From Hahella chejuensis KCTC 2396 (GTDB lineage Bacteria; Pseudomonadota; Gammaproteobacteria; Pseudomonadales; Oleiphilaceae), in contig NC_007645.1 of assembly GCF_000012985.1 (NCBI RefSeq), forward strand, positions 868,001 through 932,000: a DNA stretch of 64,000 nucleotides, given 5' to 3'. The translations under genes and the position numbers were made by a program. Shown here piece after piece: positions 38,652-47,963 of this stretch; position 1 is the first letter of the stretch, and every line of letters starts with the position of its first letter. The notes under the pieces were generated by a model. That model was given only the letters and a program-made list of their open reading frames with translations, made no database searches and was not told where the DNA came from.

Positions 38652-38657
38652 CCGTCT

Positions 38658-39599
38658 TTAATCGCTCAATAGGCCGTCCGCCTCTATGAATCCGTCGCTG
38701 AAACGCTCGGACACCATCACCGTCCGTATGGCTTGCGCCAGAGCTGCGAGCCGCTTGCGGATCGGCGCTGACGGCGGGTAACTCAAGTAAAACTCCGTCA
38801 GTAACGGCGCGCTGAACGACGGAAACAGTTCAATGACCTTTCCTTCCGCGATATCTTTGCCCACTGCGAAGCTTGGCAATATCGCCACTCCCAGATTATT
38901 GCGTACGCCTTCCGCGAGGGCGAAGGTATTGCCAAGACGCATGCGCTCCGGCATGGCGTCCAGACTAAGGTCATTCTGCCTGAATAGCTGTCCCCAGCTG
39001 GCGGCTTTGCCATTGGCGCGCGTAAGCAGGCGATGATGTTTCAGGTCCGCAAGGGTTTCCGGCAGGCCGCGTCGTTGCAGATACTCTTTGCCGGCCACTA
39101 CCTGTTTTTTGGAAGTTGTCAGCAAGTGATGCGTCAACGCAGCGCCCGTCGCAGGAGAGCGGATGGCGACGTCAAACTGTTGCGCGATGAGGTCAATCAG
39201 ATCGTCGCTCACATGCAGCTCTATTTGCAGCGCAGGCGCCAGATGTTCCAGTTCCGCAATGGCGGCGGGCATAACCAGGCTGCCGAAGTCGATGGGAGCT
39301 GTGATCTTTAATCTGCCGCTGAGGCTTTCTCCGGCCAGGCTGTCGAGGGTCGCCTGCAGGCGCTGCTCGCTTATCAAATACTCGTCCACCAGATTTTGTC
39401 CGGCATGGGTCAGATGGATGCGACTGCCTGACTGTCGCACGACCAGACAAACCCCGATCTTTTGTTCCAACTGACGAATCTGGTAACTCACCGCCGCCTG
39501 AGATACGTGCATTTCCTCCGCTGCGCGGGTAAAGCTGCGAGCGCGATAGACTGCGGCGAGAAAAGGGAGATGGGCGATGATATGGTGGGACAAATTCAT
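38658..39599 (-). CDS. LysR-family transcriptional regulator
   Basis: 313-aa LTTR. The N-terminal winged helix is clear: FTRAAEEMHVSQAAVSYQI then QLEQKIGVCLVVRQ (residues ~22-58). The C-terminal part is a LysR substrate-binding domain (LSGRLKITAPIDFGSLVMPA; GVAILPSFAVGKDI). It is divergent from the EamA-type exporter gene, with about 150 AT-rich bases between, the usual layout for a LysR regulator and its target. Effector unknown. Confidence 0.9.
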   Translation of the reverse strand: MNLSHHIIAHLPFLAAVYRARSFTRAAEEMHVSQAAVSYQIRQLEQKIGVCLVVRQSGSRIHLTHAGQNLVDEYLISEQRLQATLDSLAGESLSGRLKITAPIDFGSLVMPAAIAELEHLAPALQIELHVSDDLIDLIAQQFDVAIRSPATGAALTHHLLTTSKKQVVAGKEYLQRRGLPETLADLKHHRLLTRANGKAASWGQLFRQNDLSLDAMPERMRLGNTFALAEGVRNNLGVAILPSFAVGKDIAEGKVIELFPSFSAPLLTEFYLSYPPSAPIRKRLAALAQAIRTVMVSERFSDGFIEADGLLSD

Positions 39600-39751
39600 A
39601 AAATAATTTTATTAATTAATAAAAATAAACTCGTTTCACAAATGTTAGACGCTGCCACAAGCTATCCCAAGTGAAATTTTCCACCTCGCACTGCTGATCA
39701 TGGAGCTTGGCGAGTGCGATGTGGTGTAGGACTGACTTGAGGAGTGGCGAT

Positions 39752-40618
39752 ATGAGAGTGGCGCTGATGGCCCTGTGCGGCTTTTTCTTTTTTACCTGGA
39801 TGGATTTGAGCATCAAGCATCTGTTGGCGACCTATCCGTTGCCGCAAGTGATTTTCTTTAATTGTCTGTTTGCCCTACTGGCGTTATCAGTATGGGTGAT
39901 TCCGCGCTGGACGTTGTTGAAGACAAAGCGGCCGGGGTTGCATTTGACGCGGGCGATCATGTTGTTGTTGGTCGATGCTTTAGCGTTCTACAGCTATGGC
40001 GCTGCGCCGTTGACGGAGGCGTACAGCCTGATTCTGACTATGCCTGTCTTTGTCGCGGTGTTCGCCATGGCGATCAACCTAGAGCGCTTTGACACGGGAC
40101 GCTTCATGTTGGCGTTGATAGGCTTTGTCGGCGCGCTGATTGTGCTTTCGCCAAGCTTCGGTGTGGTGAATATGGCTTTATTGCCCGCCTTGGCGAGCGC
40201 CATGATCGAAGCGGCGGCGTTTATTATGGTCGCAAAATACAAAGATCAGGAGCATCCTCTTGCGTTCGCCGTTTATGGACTGAGTTTGATTGTCGTCGTG
40301 GCGGGATGCTGGCCTGGATGGTCTTTGTTCTCCTTTGATTTGTCGGCGCTGGCGATCAGTGCGGTGGGTGGCGTGTGCTACACCTTGGCGACTTTGCTGG
40401 TGTTATCGGCGTTTCAGAGCGGGTCGCCCAGTACGGTCAGCGCGATGCAATATTCACAGCTGGTATGGGGCATGCTGCTGGCCTACGCGTTCTGGGAAGA
40501 GACGCCTGCGTCCCTGGCGCTAATCGGCGCGCTACTGATCGCGACGAGCGGCTTGTTGCTAATGCGTCGGGAAATGAGCGTGCGGCGCGCCAGAAAACGC
40601 GCGCCGATTGCCGCGTAA
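39752..40618 (+). CDS. EamA/DMT-family transporter
   Basis: Inner-membrane protein of 288 aa with about ten hydrophobic helices in two EamA repeats. It begins MRVALMALCGFFFFTWMDL, with HLTRAIMLLLVDALAFYSYG and PLTEAYSLILTMPVFVAVFA in the first half and TVSAMQYSQLVWGMLLAY in the second. Such proteins export metabolites or amino acids. The ATG at 39752 is preferred over 39707 because GAGGAG precedes it and the hydrophobic region begins at once. Likely regulated by the divergent LysR protein. Confidence 0.87.
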   Translation: MRVALMALCGFFFFTWMDLSIKHLLATYPLPQVIFFNCLFALLALSVWVIPRWTLLKTKRPGLHLTRAIMLLLVDALAFYSYGAAPLTEAYSLILTMPVFVAVFAMAINLERFDTGRFMLALIGFVGALIVLSPSFGVVNMALLPALASAMIEAAAFIMVAKYKDQEHPLAFAVYGLSLIVVVAGCWPGWSLFSFDLSALAISAVGGVCYTLATLLVLSAFQSGSPSTVSAMQYSQLVWGMLLAYAFWEETPASLALIGALLIATSGLLLMRREMSVRRARKRAPIAA

Positions 40619-40626
40619 GTGAAGCG

Positions 40627-41169
40627 CTACACCGGAAACAGACTGACGGGTTCAATGGCGACGCTGTTGGATGCGTCGCTCAGCCAGACCTGGCCATCCT
40701 GAATAGTGCACTGCAGGTCCATGGCGCGTTGCGCCAATGCCGCCAGTTGCTTGGTCGCCTCCGCGCTGACTTCCATAATGCGCAGATTATCGAAGCGGGC
40801 GAGTTCGTCTTGGTATTTGCGCCACCATAACGCAACGGCTCGACCACCATAGGCGTAGATAATGACTTGCCTGGCGCGACCGCAGGCCTTGCGAATGCGG
40901 CTTTCTTCCGGCAGTCCGAGATCAATCCACAGATCAATTTCGTCGCTCAGGCTTTTTTCCCAGATATCCGGCTCGTCCTGTGTGCTGATGCCTTTGGTGA
41001 ACTGCAGGCGATCTGATGCGTGCAGCGCGAAAGCGACCAGACGCAGCATCATGCGCTCGTCGGTTTCTGAAGGGTGTCTGGCGATGGTGAGCGTCAGGTC
41101 CTCGTAGTAGTTCCGGTCCATATCTGCAACATGCAGTACGGCTTTATAAATGGTTGCTTTTAACGCCAT
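40627..41169 (-). CDS. yaeQ: YaeQ family protein
   Basis: 180-aa protein of the YaeQ family, which has a PD-(D/E)XK nuclease-like fold but no proven activity. Recognised by MALKATIYKAVLHVADMDR, RHPSETDERMMLRLVAFAL and the conserved WIDLGLPEESRIRKACGRA, then YGGRAVALWW. Cytoplasmic. Convergent with the exporter gene, 8 bases between stops. Confidence 0.92.
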   Translation of the reverse strand: MALKATIYKAVLHVADMDRNYYEDLTLTIARHPSETDERMMLRLVAFALHASDRLQFTKGISTQDEPDIWEKSLSDEIDLWIDLGLPEESRIRKACGRARQVIIYAYGGRAVALWWRKYQDELARFDNLRIMEVSAEATKQLAALAQRAMDLQCTIQDGQVWLSDASNSVAIEPVSLFPV

Positions 41170-41233
41170 GAGGTTTGCTCCGCTGATTCCGGCGGGGATT
41201 ATACATCTGCGGCGACCACAGTGAGAGGCTCAA

Positions 41234-42034
41234 TTACTCCGGGTTAAGGTACTTCTGCTGGATCGCCAGGATTTCCCCTTTGTCCCACAGCGTTTGCAGC
41301 GCGCGCCTGAGACTGTCTACGGTTGCGTCCGGCGTTCCCAGGCTGCACGCCATGTAAAGGTTGTAGGAAATGCCGTCCAGCGTCAGCACTTTCTCTACTT
41401 CAGCAGGGGGGAAGCCTTCTTGCTTCAACATAACGGGGAGGCTGAATTCGCTGAAGGGAATCAGGTCGATGCGTTTGGCGAACAGCATACGAATGTTGAG
41501 CTCGTCCCCTGGCATCAGCACAATGTTTTTGCCCACTTCGAAGCCCTGTTTAACCAGGTAGTCCTGCTTGATGTCCTGATACTCGCCGCCGACGACATAA
41601 CGTTTGGCGTCTTCCAGGCTGTCGACATTGATATCCGACCGACTTTTCAGCTTGTAGAGATTGACCCGAAACGGCGCAATCTCACCCACCCATTTAAATA
41701 GCTGCTCTCGTTCGGAGGAACGGGCGATAGAATAAATAAGGGTATTGGGCTCGGTTTGAGCCAGCTTATAAGCACGCGCCCAAGGATAAACGCGGAACGA
41801 AGACACGCCGACGTCAGACTTCGCCAGCACGGCTTTCACTACCTCCGTCGCCATACCGCGGATTTCGCCGCTTTCTTCAAAGGAATAGGGTGGGAAGTCT
41901 GTGGTGACTACTTTGATTTCTGCTGCGGGAAGTCTGAAGGAGCATAGCGCCAGCGTTATTGTGACGAGTAGTATGCCAAGCTTTCCTTTTTTACTTAACG
42001 GTGAGTTTTCCATAACGATCCTGCTAAGAGACAT
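41234..42034 (-). CDS. Orphan SBP_bac_3 periplasmic binding protein
   Basis: 266-aa exported protein of the family 3 solute-binding type: hydrophobic N-terminus, mature region starting AEIKVVTTDFPPYSFEESG, then RGMATEVVKAVLAKSDV and VYPWARAYKLAQTEPNTLIY. This subgroup is often not linked to ABC transporter genes and may act in sensing or as a stand-alone binding protein; no permease is nearby here. ATGs at 42034 and 42013 both have ribosome sites; 42034 is kept. Confidence 0.82.
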   Translation of the reverse strand: MSLSRIVMENSPLSKKGKLGILLVTITLALCSFRLPAAEIKVVTTDFPPYSFEESGEIRGMATEVVKAVLAKSDVGVSSFRVYPWARAYKLAQTEPNTLIYSIARSSEREQLFKWVGEIAPFRVNLYKLKSRSDINVDSLEDAKRYVVGGEYQDIKQDYLVKQGFEVGKNIVLMPGDELNIRMLFAKRIDLIPFSEFSLPVMLKQEGFPPAEVEKVLTLDGISYNLYMACSLGTPDATVDSLRRALQTLWDKGEILAIQQKYLNPE

Positions 42035-42551
42035 AGTTCGTCCTTTTGAAGTGGCGTATCAGGAATAAGTTTAATGCATAACCGAAAGCTTTCACCTTGG
42101 AAATTAAATGGGCTTCTCATGGGCTTGGCAAATAGGTCATATATTTCATGCAATTATTTTCTATACGTGAGGTGCTTTCAGCTTTTTGGGACGCTAGCAA
42201 TTTGTTTTATTAACATGGCAATGATGCTGGTATGTTAATAATCAGGCGTACGGATGCACCTGCGCGGCTAGCCGCGGGAGACAGGGTTTGACTCGTGCAG
42301 GCCCTGTCGTTGCAGGCAAATAGAAGGAAGCTATCTTTATCAATTGAAGGCTTCTTACGTCATACAAGGCGGTCTGTTGCTTTGCGCCTGCGGTATGTGA
42401 ATTTTTTGCGTCAATTGGCATGACGAGTGGACTTGGGCGCGCTATTGACGAGATCATAAGTCACATCAGCGCATGGCATAAAAAGTCCACGTATCTTGCC
42501 TCTTGTTGGGGCCCGCCTAACAGTAGCCTGTTTCGCTAGTCGCGCCTGCTC
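42035..42551. other. Intergenic region containing structured repeat copy C
   Basis: 517 bases between two minus-strand genes. The middle is a copy of the structured repeat in the opposite orientation to copy B. The flanks are AT-rich. The minus-strand frame at 42242-42457 runs across the repeat and is not a credible gene. Confidence 0.5.
42208..42342 (-). repeat. Dispersed structured repeat, copy C
   Basis: Reverse-orientation copy. It shares with copy B the CTTCCTTCTATTTG arm, GACAGGGCCTG...CCCTGTC, CCCGCGGCTAGCCGCG and the ATCATTGCCAT segment. It has lost about nine bases (CAGGCAGAC) from the outer arm of hairpin 1. The inner end carries a perfect 10-bp inverted repeat, TTATTAACAT and ATGTTAATAA (about 42208-42241). 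Confidence 0.7.
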
Positions 42552-43493
42552 TCAACTAAACAAAGCCCCCACACTCTCCCCGGAATGGATTCGGCTGATC
42601 GCCTCCGCCATTAAGGAGGCGACGGAGAGTTGGGTGATTTTTTCCAGTTGTTTCTGTTCCGGTAGATAAACCGTATTGGTGACCACCAAAGAGGAAATAT
42701 CCGCCTCACGCAGATTGGTGATGGCTGGACCGCAAAGCACTGGGTGTACGGCTCCGACATGAATGCTGCGTACGCCGGCTTGCTGTAACGTTTTGACGGT
42801 GGACATCAGGGTGCCGCCGGTGGAAATTTCATCTTCGAAGATCACGGCGTCCATATCCTTTACGTCGCCGACGACATGGCCCTGTTTGACCTGAGTGTCG
42901 CTGACGCGTCGCTTATCGATGATCGCCAGAGGAATATTCAGGCGTTCGGAAAAACGTCCCGCCCGTTTTGCGCCGCCGGCGTCCGTCGCTACCGCCACCA
43001 TACGGCTCAGATCGTAGTTCGCTTTGAAATAGTCGGCGATCAGCGGGACGGCGGTCAGGTGGTCGACGGGAATATTAAAAAAGCCATGCACCTGATCTGC
43101 GTGTAAATCCATGGTCAACACCCGATTGGCGCCGGCGGTTTGCAGTAAATCCGCGATCAGCTTTCCCGCGATGGAAATACGGGGAGCGTCTTTCTTGTCG
43201 GAACGGGCGTAGGAGTAATAGGGAATGACTGCGGTAATACGGCGGGCGGAGGCGCTGCGTAAGGCGTCCAGCGTAATCAGCAGCTCCATGATGTGTTCGC
43301 TGACCGGCTCGGTGAACGGCTGTACTACAAACACATCCCGCTCGCGCACGTTTTCCTGGATCTGTACAAACAGGTTATCGTTGGAGAAACGTGAGATTTG
43401 CAAGGGGCTTAGGTCTATCCCCAGATGCCCGCATATTTCGTGGGCCAGGGCTGGGTTGGAGTTGCCGGTGAACACTTTCAGGGGATGTTTCAT
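42552..43493 (-). CDS. prs: Ribose-phosphate pyrophosphokinase (PRPP synthetase)
   Basis: Transfers pyrophosphate from ATP to ribose 5-phosphate, giving PRPP for nucleotide, His and Trp synthesis. The ATG at 43493 (GAGAGAGG upstream) gives a 313-aa protein of usual length; the open frame runs 18 codons further but adds a cysteine-rich leader unlike the family. Visible motifs are FTGNSNPALAHEICGHLG, the ATP-binding region YYSYARSDKKDAPR, and VLTMDLHADQVHGFF. The PRPP loop reads VIFEDEISTGGTL instead of the common DDMIDTGGT form. It lacks the usual neighbours (ispE, pth, ychF), so it may be a second, divergent Prs. Confidence 0.88.
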   Translation of the reverse strand: MKHPLKVFTGNSNPALAHEICGHLGIDLSPLQISRFSNDNLFVQIQENVRERDVFVVQPFTEPVSEHIMELLITLDALRSASARRITAVIPYYSYARSDKKDAPRISIAGKLIADLLQTAGANRVLTMDLHADQVHGFFNIPVDHLTAVPLIADYFKANYDLSRMVAVATDAGGAKRAGRFSERLNIPLAIIDKRRVSDTQVKQGHVVGDVKDMDAVIFEDEISTGGTLMSTVKTLQQAGVRSIHVGAVHPVLCGPAITNLREADISSLVVTNTVYLPEQKQLEKITQLSVASLMAEAISRIHSGESVGALFS

Positions 43494-43621
43494 TGCGCCT
43501 CTCTCGTTGGGTTCCGCGCTGCATTGATAACCCGTATTACACATCAATTCAAGGGATTGCGCTATTTTATTGGCGTTAATATCACATGCCTCAGCCCGCT
43601 TTGTGAGCAGGCGGAGAGACC

Positions 43622-44344
43622 CTATTCTTTATGGACGTCACGATACAGCAGCATATCCAGCAGGCGCTGTTCTTTGGCGTCGTCGAAACCACAGGTTTTA
43701 TTCCAGGTTTTTGGGTTCTCATAAGTGCCAAAAAGCATGTCCCACCAAGTGATATCTCCATAGTTGTTTTTGTGACGGCCGTATTCATGATGAATACGGT
43801 GCATTTCCGGGCGTTGGAAAAAGTAACCCACCCAGTGCGGGGTTTTAACATTGGTGTGATAGAAGAACTCGCCGATCGCGGTGCAGAAGGTGTATACCGC
43901 GCCTGCGGCGGGGTCCAGTCCGAGCAGCGCATAGACCAGCAGACCGCCCAGGATGGAGTTGAAGACCATTTCACCCGGGTGTTTATAAAAGGATGTGATT
44001 ACCTCAAGGCGCTGAGGGCTGTGATGTATTTGATGAAATATGCGCCATAGAAAATCGCTTTCATGACGCCAGCGATGCCACCAGTAAAAAACGAAGGTGG
44101 CGATGAAGTATGCAAGCAGGCCGCCGGCGATGGGGTTCAGGTAATTCGAGAGATGAAAAACGGAGTAAGCGGACAACCAGATTTCCCAGGTGACGCCAGC
44201 CAGCAATACCACCCCCAGTTGGAATGCATTCACCAGTAATACACGGAACCACCAAGTCTTTACCTGCGGAAGTCGCCAGCCGGTAAACAGGCGCTCGAAA
44301 ATAAAGCAACCGATAAAGATCAAAAAAAGATAGAGCAACATCAT
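43622..44344 (-). CDS. Sterol desaturase / fatty acid hydroxylase family protein
   Basis: Integral membrane di-iron oxygenase-type protein of 240 aa. The histidine motifs are all present: HRWRHESDFLWR (about 91), HQIHHSPQ (about 104) and HRIHHEYGRHKNNYGD (about 183-198), between hydrophobic helices. Members hydroxylate or desaturate lipids, sterols or carotenoids; the substrate is not predictable here. CAGGA lies before the ATG. It is a single gene. Confidence 0.88.
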   Translation of the reverse strand: MMLLYLFLIFIGCFIFERLFTGWRLPQVKTWWFRVLLVNAFQLGVVLLAGVTWEIWLSAYSVFHLSNYLNPIAGGLLAYFIATFVFYWWHRWRHESDFLWRIFHQIHHSPQRLEVITSFYKHPGEMVFNSILGGLLVYALLGLDPAAGAVYTFCTAIGEFFYHTNVKTPHWVGYFFQRPEMHRIHHEYGRHKNNYGDITWWDMLFGTYENPKTWNKTCGFDDAKEQRLLDMLLYRDVHKE

Positions 44345-44503
44345 GTAGTCCTGACAAGCGTGGTTGGAGTCGTTGGAAGAACGGCTACCTTGCCTGATTG
44401 ATCCGCGTCGGCGCCAACCTGGAGGCGCAGGTCGCTCTTTGTAATACGCAGGGTTCTGGCATAAGCTACGGGCAGGATTACCTTTGTTGAAACGATTCTG
44501 TCT

Positions 44504-44923
44504 ATGCGCGCCTGCAATATTGTTCTGTCGTTATTATTGCTCGGCCCCACGTTATGCGTCGGGGAGGAACTCAAGCCTTTCACCAGCGATGGCTGCAGTC
44601 TGTTTCCAGATGGCTCGCTCAGTGAAGAAAACCTTTGGCTGGACTGTTGTTACCAGCATGATCTGGCTTATTGGAGAGGCGGCGCATACGAAGAGCGCGT
44701 GCAGGCGGATAAAGCCCTGCAACAATGCGTCGCCAGCGTTGGAGAGGAAAACCTGTCGTTTGTGATGGAAACCGGAGTGCGCTTTGGTGGATCGCCCTAC
44801 TGGCCTACCGGTTTCCGTTGGGGGTATGGCTGGCCTTATCTGAGAGGGTACAAGGCGCTCACTGACGAGGAGATGCGTCAGGTGGAAAAGGCGTTGGAGG
44901 CGTCAGTCCGCCACGACAAATAG
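44504..44923 (+). CDS. Secreted phospholipase A2-like protein
   Basis: 139-aa exported protein with a signal peptide ending near CVG-E (residue 20). WLDCCYQHDLAYW at about residues 45-57 matches the calcium-dependent phospholipase A2 active site (CCxxHD: Cys48, Cys49, His52, Asp53). SDGCSLFPDG precedes it, where PLA2 enzymes have their calcium loop. Enzymatic activity is inferred from the motif only. The last 21 bases overlap the convergent atpG gene. Confidence 0.65.
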   Translation: MRACNIVLSLLLLGPTLCVGEELKPFTSDGCSLFPDGSLSEENLWLDCCYQHDLAYWRGGAYEERVQADKALQQCVASVGEENLSFVMETGVRFGGSPYWPTGFRWGYGWPYLRGYKALTDEEMRQVEKALEASVRHDK

Positions 44924-45706
44924 TAACGCCTCAATCTCCTCAATGATCTCTTCCTGGCGCAGCATATTGGTTTGCAGGGTTAGCGCATTCATACGTTCCT
45001 GCAAGTGGCGTGTTGCATATTCCAGATGACTGAGCCGTTTTCTGTTCTCCCCCAGCAACGCATCTTTGAGGCAGGATTGCAGAGAAGCGAACAGGTACAT
45101 GGGGATGAGTTCCAGCAACAGCTCCTGTGCGGGACGGTACATCATGGGAGCTATGTTCGTGGCGCTGTTTCCCTGCATTGGCTTGGAGAAAAGTGGAAAC
45201 CGGCGAGGGCGTTCTTCCTGTTCGTGATAGTAGAGTATTTCCACTTCTATTAATGGGTAGCGTGCGCTGTGTTGTGTGAGCAAAGTGACCAACTCATCGG
45301 TGACCGATTCGACGTCCTCCGCCACGGAAGGGCCTGTTACTTGCGCCAGTACTTCAAAGTCCGCGTGGGCATGGCGATATAAACGATCGCCCACCAGAAT
45401 GACGCCGCATGGCGTTGTCCGAATAATCTCAGCCGTTGCGTCCAGCAGTCGTCGGTTGATGTCGCCGCAAAAACCTCGTTCCGTTCCCAGCACGATGATC
45501 AGCTTATTAAGCGGATTGTCCGCCATAGGGTGCTGTTGCAGTTTTGCTATTGCTGCGCGCATGCGCTCAGCGATAGCCAGCTGCGGCGGAATTTGTCGCT
45601 GCAGCTTGCGGGTTTCCGCATAGGCGAGGGCCTTTAGCGCCGTCATGATTTTATTCAATGTGGCGTAAAGCTCTTTCTTACCTTGCAACTGGCGTCTGCT
45701 TGGCAT
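44903..45706 (-). CDS. atpG: ATP synthase gamma-like subunit, N-ATPase type
   Basis: Central-stalk subunit of an F1Fo ATPase, 267 aa. It is shorter and more divergent than housekeeping gamma, as in N-type operons. Recognisable pieces are the N-terminal helix KIMTALKALAYAETRKLQ, IIVLGTERGFCGDIN in the fold core, and the C-terminal helix SHLEYATRHLQERMNALTLQ with a run of hydrophobic residues at the tip. Last gene of the minus-strand operon, 3 bases after atpA. Its 3' end overlaps the convergent PLA2-like gene. Confidence 0.88.
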   Translation of the reverse strand: MPSRRQLQGKKELYATLNKIMTALKALAYAETRKLQRQIPPQLAIAERMRAAIAKLQQHPMADNPLNKLIIVLGTERGFCGDINRRLLDATAEIIRTTPCGVILVGDRLYRHAHADFEVLAQVTGPSVAEDVESVTDELVTLLTQHSARYPLIEVEILYYHEQEERPRRFPLFSKPMQGNSATNIAPMMYRPAQELLLELIPMYLFASLQSCLKDALLGENRKRLSHLEYATRHLQERMNALTLQTNMLRQEEIIEEIEALLFVVAD

Positions 45707-45709
45707 GGC

Positions 45710-47215
45710 TCAGACGTCCGCGGTCGTCAGCATTTTCTGAAGCGCCGCCGTCCAGTCTTCGCGTGGCGTCTCCAGGCTCAGCCGAGCGTCGAGCCTGGAC
45801 TGTATCTGCAGCAACGCGGCAGGGATATCGGTGAGTGGATGTTCGTCCAAAAGCCCTTCGTTATAGGCGATCATCCAGGCCAGCTCCTGCTCTGGCGAGA
45901 AGCGTTCGAAACGATCCTGTTTGAGCAGTTCGCGGAGCAGTTGGCCGCGTTTGATGACGGTCTGCATGCCGGGGTCTAACTTGGCGCCGAAACGAGTGAA
46001 GATTTCCAGCTCCAAAAAACGAGAATAGTCCAGCTTCATGCGGATGGCTTCATGTTTGATGGCGGGATGCTGGGCTTTACCGCCGATGCGTGATACCGAG
46101 CGTCCCACATCAATGGCGGGACGTACGCCGGCGGCGAACAGGCTGCGCTCCAGATAGATCTGACCGTCCGTGATGGAGATCAGGTTAGTGGGAATATAAG
46201 CGGCGATTTCTCCCTGTTGGGTTTCCGCAATGGGCAACGCAGTGAGGCTGCCGCCGCCTTGTTCGGGTGAAAGGCAGGTCGCCTGCTCCAGCAGACGGGC
46301 GTGAACGGAGAACACATCGCCGGGATAAGCTTCGCGCCCAGGAGGTCTGCGCAGCAACAGCGACAACTCCCGATAACTGCGCGCATGGCTGGAGAGGTCG
46401 TCGTACACCATCAGAACATGGCGTCCCTGTCGCATCCAGTGCGACGCCAACGCCGACCCGGCGAACGGAGCCAGATACTGCAAGCCCGGCGGAGAGCCGG
46501 CGTCGGCTACTACCAGCGTGGTGTAAGCATCCGCGCCATGCCGTTGCAGTGTCTGCATGACATTGACCGCCGCGCCTCGTTTTTGTCCGATCAGCACATA
46601 GATACAGCGAACGTCTTTATCTTTCTGATGTAATACCGCATTCAGCGCGATGGACGTGCGTCCCAGTCCTTCGTCGCCAATGATTAGCTGCCGCTGCCCT
46701 CTGCCGATAGGAATCATGGCGTCGATCATGCGGATGCCGGTGTAAAGAGGCTCGTGCACGAAGTCCCGTTCAACGATGGCTGGCGTTGGGGAATTCAGGT
46801 TGACCCAGGCTCCTTCATGAAGGGGGGATTGGCCATCCAGAGGTCGTCCGGTGGGATCAATCACACGGCCAAGCAGACTGTCATGGGCCAGCAGCCCTAA
46901 AGGGCGACGGGTGCGATGTACTTCTTGTCCTGCGGTCAGTGAGCCCGTTTGTTGCAGAATGACCGCCCCGACCAACTCCTCGCAAAGATCGAACACCATG
47001 CCCAGGCTGCCGTCCTCAAAATCCAGCAACTCTTCCATGCGCGCTGACGGCAGGCCTTTGATCCAGGCGACGCCATCGCCGACGGACACCAGCACGCCGC
47101 GCTCCTGTATGCGGACATCCGGGGAGTAGCCGGATATCCAGTGGCGGGTGCGCTGCAGTGCGCGGTCATCTTTGCTTGAGGCGTGATCTTGCATTGGATC
47201 AGTAAGATTATTCAT
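45710..47215 (-). CDS. atpA: ATP synthase alpha subunit, N-ATPase type
   Basis: Non-catalytic nucleotide-binding F1 subunit, 501 aa. It shows the beta-barrel start ([13 protein letters not shown]), [14 protein letters not shown], and [13 protein letters not shown] carrying the arginine that reaches the catalytic site. The P-loop reads GDEGLGRTS (180-188), so the usual lysine is arginine (Arg186). This should weaken nucleotide binding in the regulatory site. It overlaps atpF by 8 bases. Confidence 0.93.
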   Translation of the reverse strand: MNNLTDPMQDHASSKDDRALQRTRHWISGYSPDVRIQERGVLVSVGDGVAWIKGLPSARMEELLDFEDGSLGMVFDLCEELVGAVILQQTGSLTAGQEVHRTRRPLGLLAHDSLLGRVIDPTGRPLDGQSPLHEGAWVNLNSPTPAIVERDFVHEPLYTGIRMIDAMIPIGRGQRQLIIGDEGLGRTSIALNAVLHQKDKDVRCIYVLIGQKRGAAVNVMQTLQRHGADAYTTLVVADAGSPPGLQYLAPFAGSALASHWMRQGRHVLMVYDDLSSHARSYRELSLLLRRPPGREAYPGDVFSVHARLLEQATCLSPEQGGGSLTALPIAETQQGEIAAYIPTNLISITDGQIYLERSLFAAGVRPAIDVGRSVSRIGGKAQHPAIKHEAIRMKLDYSRFLELEIFTRFGAKLDPGMQTVIKRGQLLRELLKQDRFERFSPEQELAWMIAYNEGLLDEHPLTDIPAALLQIQSRLDARLSLETPREDWTAALQKMLTTADV

Positions 47216-47936
47216 GGTGTGACTCGGCGAACCCTCTTAATTCATCCGCCAGATTCAGACCCAGCGTCCAGCCTCCAGAGGCGATTCTGATGCCCGCCAG
47301 AAGGCTTGTGTCCTGTTGAAAGAGCACCGGGCGATGATCCGTAGCCAATGCCTGCAGCGTTTCTCGCAGGCGATGTTGGGCATGTTCCTGCAACGGATAG
47401 GCGGTGCTGATTTCAATATTCCCGCCATTGCGCAGGCCGCTAAGACGCTCAGGGGGCCAGGCGCTGACCCGCTCGCAGAAAAGGTTGACCAGACGCTCTT
47501 CTAAATGAGGGTCAGCCAGTGGCCGCAACAGCGCCGAGGCGAAGCCGGCGCCCATCTGCAAAGCCTGTTCGGCGGTCTCTCTGCGCCACTGCTGGTTCTG
47601 GCTTTCGCGAGCTGCGCGGGCTTTGTCCACCTCCTTATCCAGACGCATCCGCAATGATTCCAGCTTGCCTGCTTTTTCGCGGGCGAGTTCTTCCTGCAAT
47701 TTATGGCGGGCTTCCTGCTTCTCCTGTTCCCAGGTCTGCAGACGCTCAGTGTACTGGCGTTTGAGAACGTCAGCCTGCTCCTGGGCGTCGCGGGCCTGGT
47801 CAAGGGAGGCTTTGATATTGGCCTGCCGCTGTTCGACGATGTTCAGCACGGGACGGTAGAGAAAGCGTTTCAGTAACCACACCAGAATAATGAAATTGAT
47901 AATTTCCAGTGCGACGGTGGTCCAATCCAGTTCCAC
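47208..47936 (-). CDS. atpF: ATP synthase b subunit with delta-like C-terminus
   Basis: 242-aa peripheral-stalk protein. An N-terminal membrane helix ([16 protein letters not shown]) and long charged coiled coil (residues ~45-130) are typical of b. The C-terminal ~80 residues contain [19 protein letters not shown], which resembles the delta subunit end (DxSLxGGxxxxxG). The operon has no separate delta gene, so b and delta functions seem fused. Overlaps atpA. Confidence 0.88.
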   Translation of the reverse strand: MELDWTTVALEIINFIILVWLLKRFLYRPVLNIVEQRQANIKASLDQARDAQEQADVLKRQYTERLQTWEQEKQEARHKLQEELAREKAGKLESLRMRLDKEVDKARAARESQNQQWRRETAEQALQMGAGFASALLRPLADPHLEERLVNLFCERVSAWPPERLSGLRNGGNIEISTAYPLQEHAQHRLRETLQALATDHRPVLFQQDTSLLAGIRIASGGWTLGLNLADELRGFAESHHE

Positions 47937-47963
47937 GGTATTTTCCTTCTAGGCCGGTCGGGA

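Noticed and set aside
42242..42457. Minus-strand frame of 71 codons
   Set aside because: It runs through the structured repeat, so its length reflects the repeat and not a gene.
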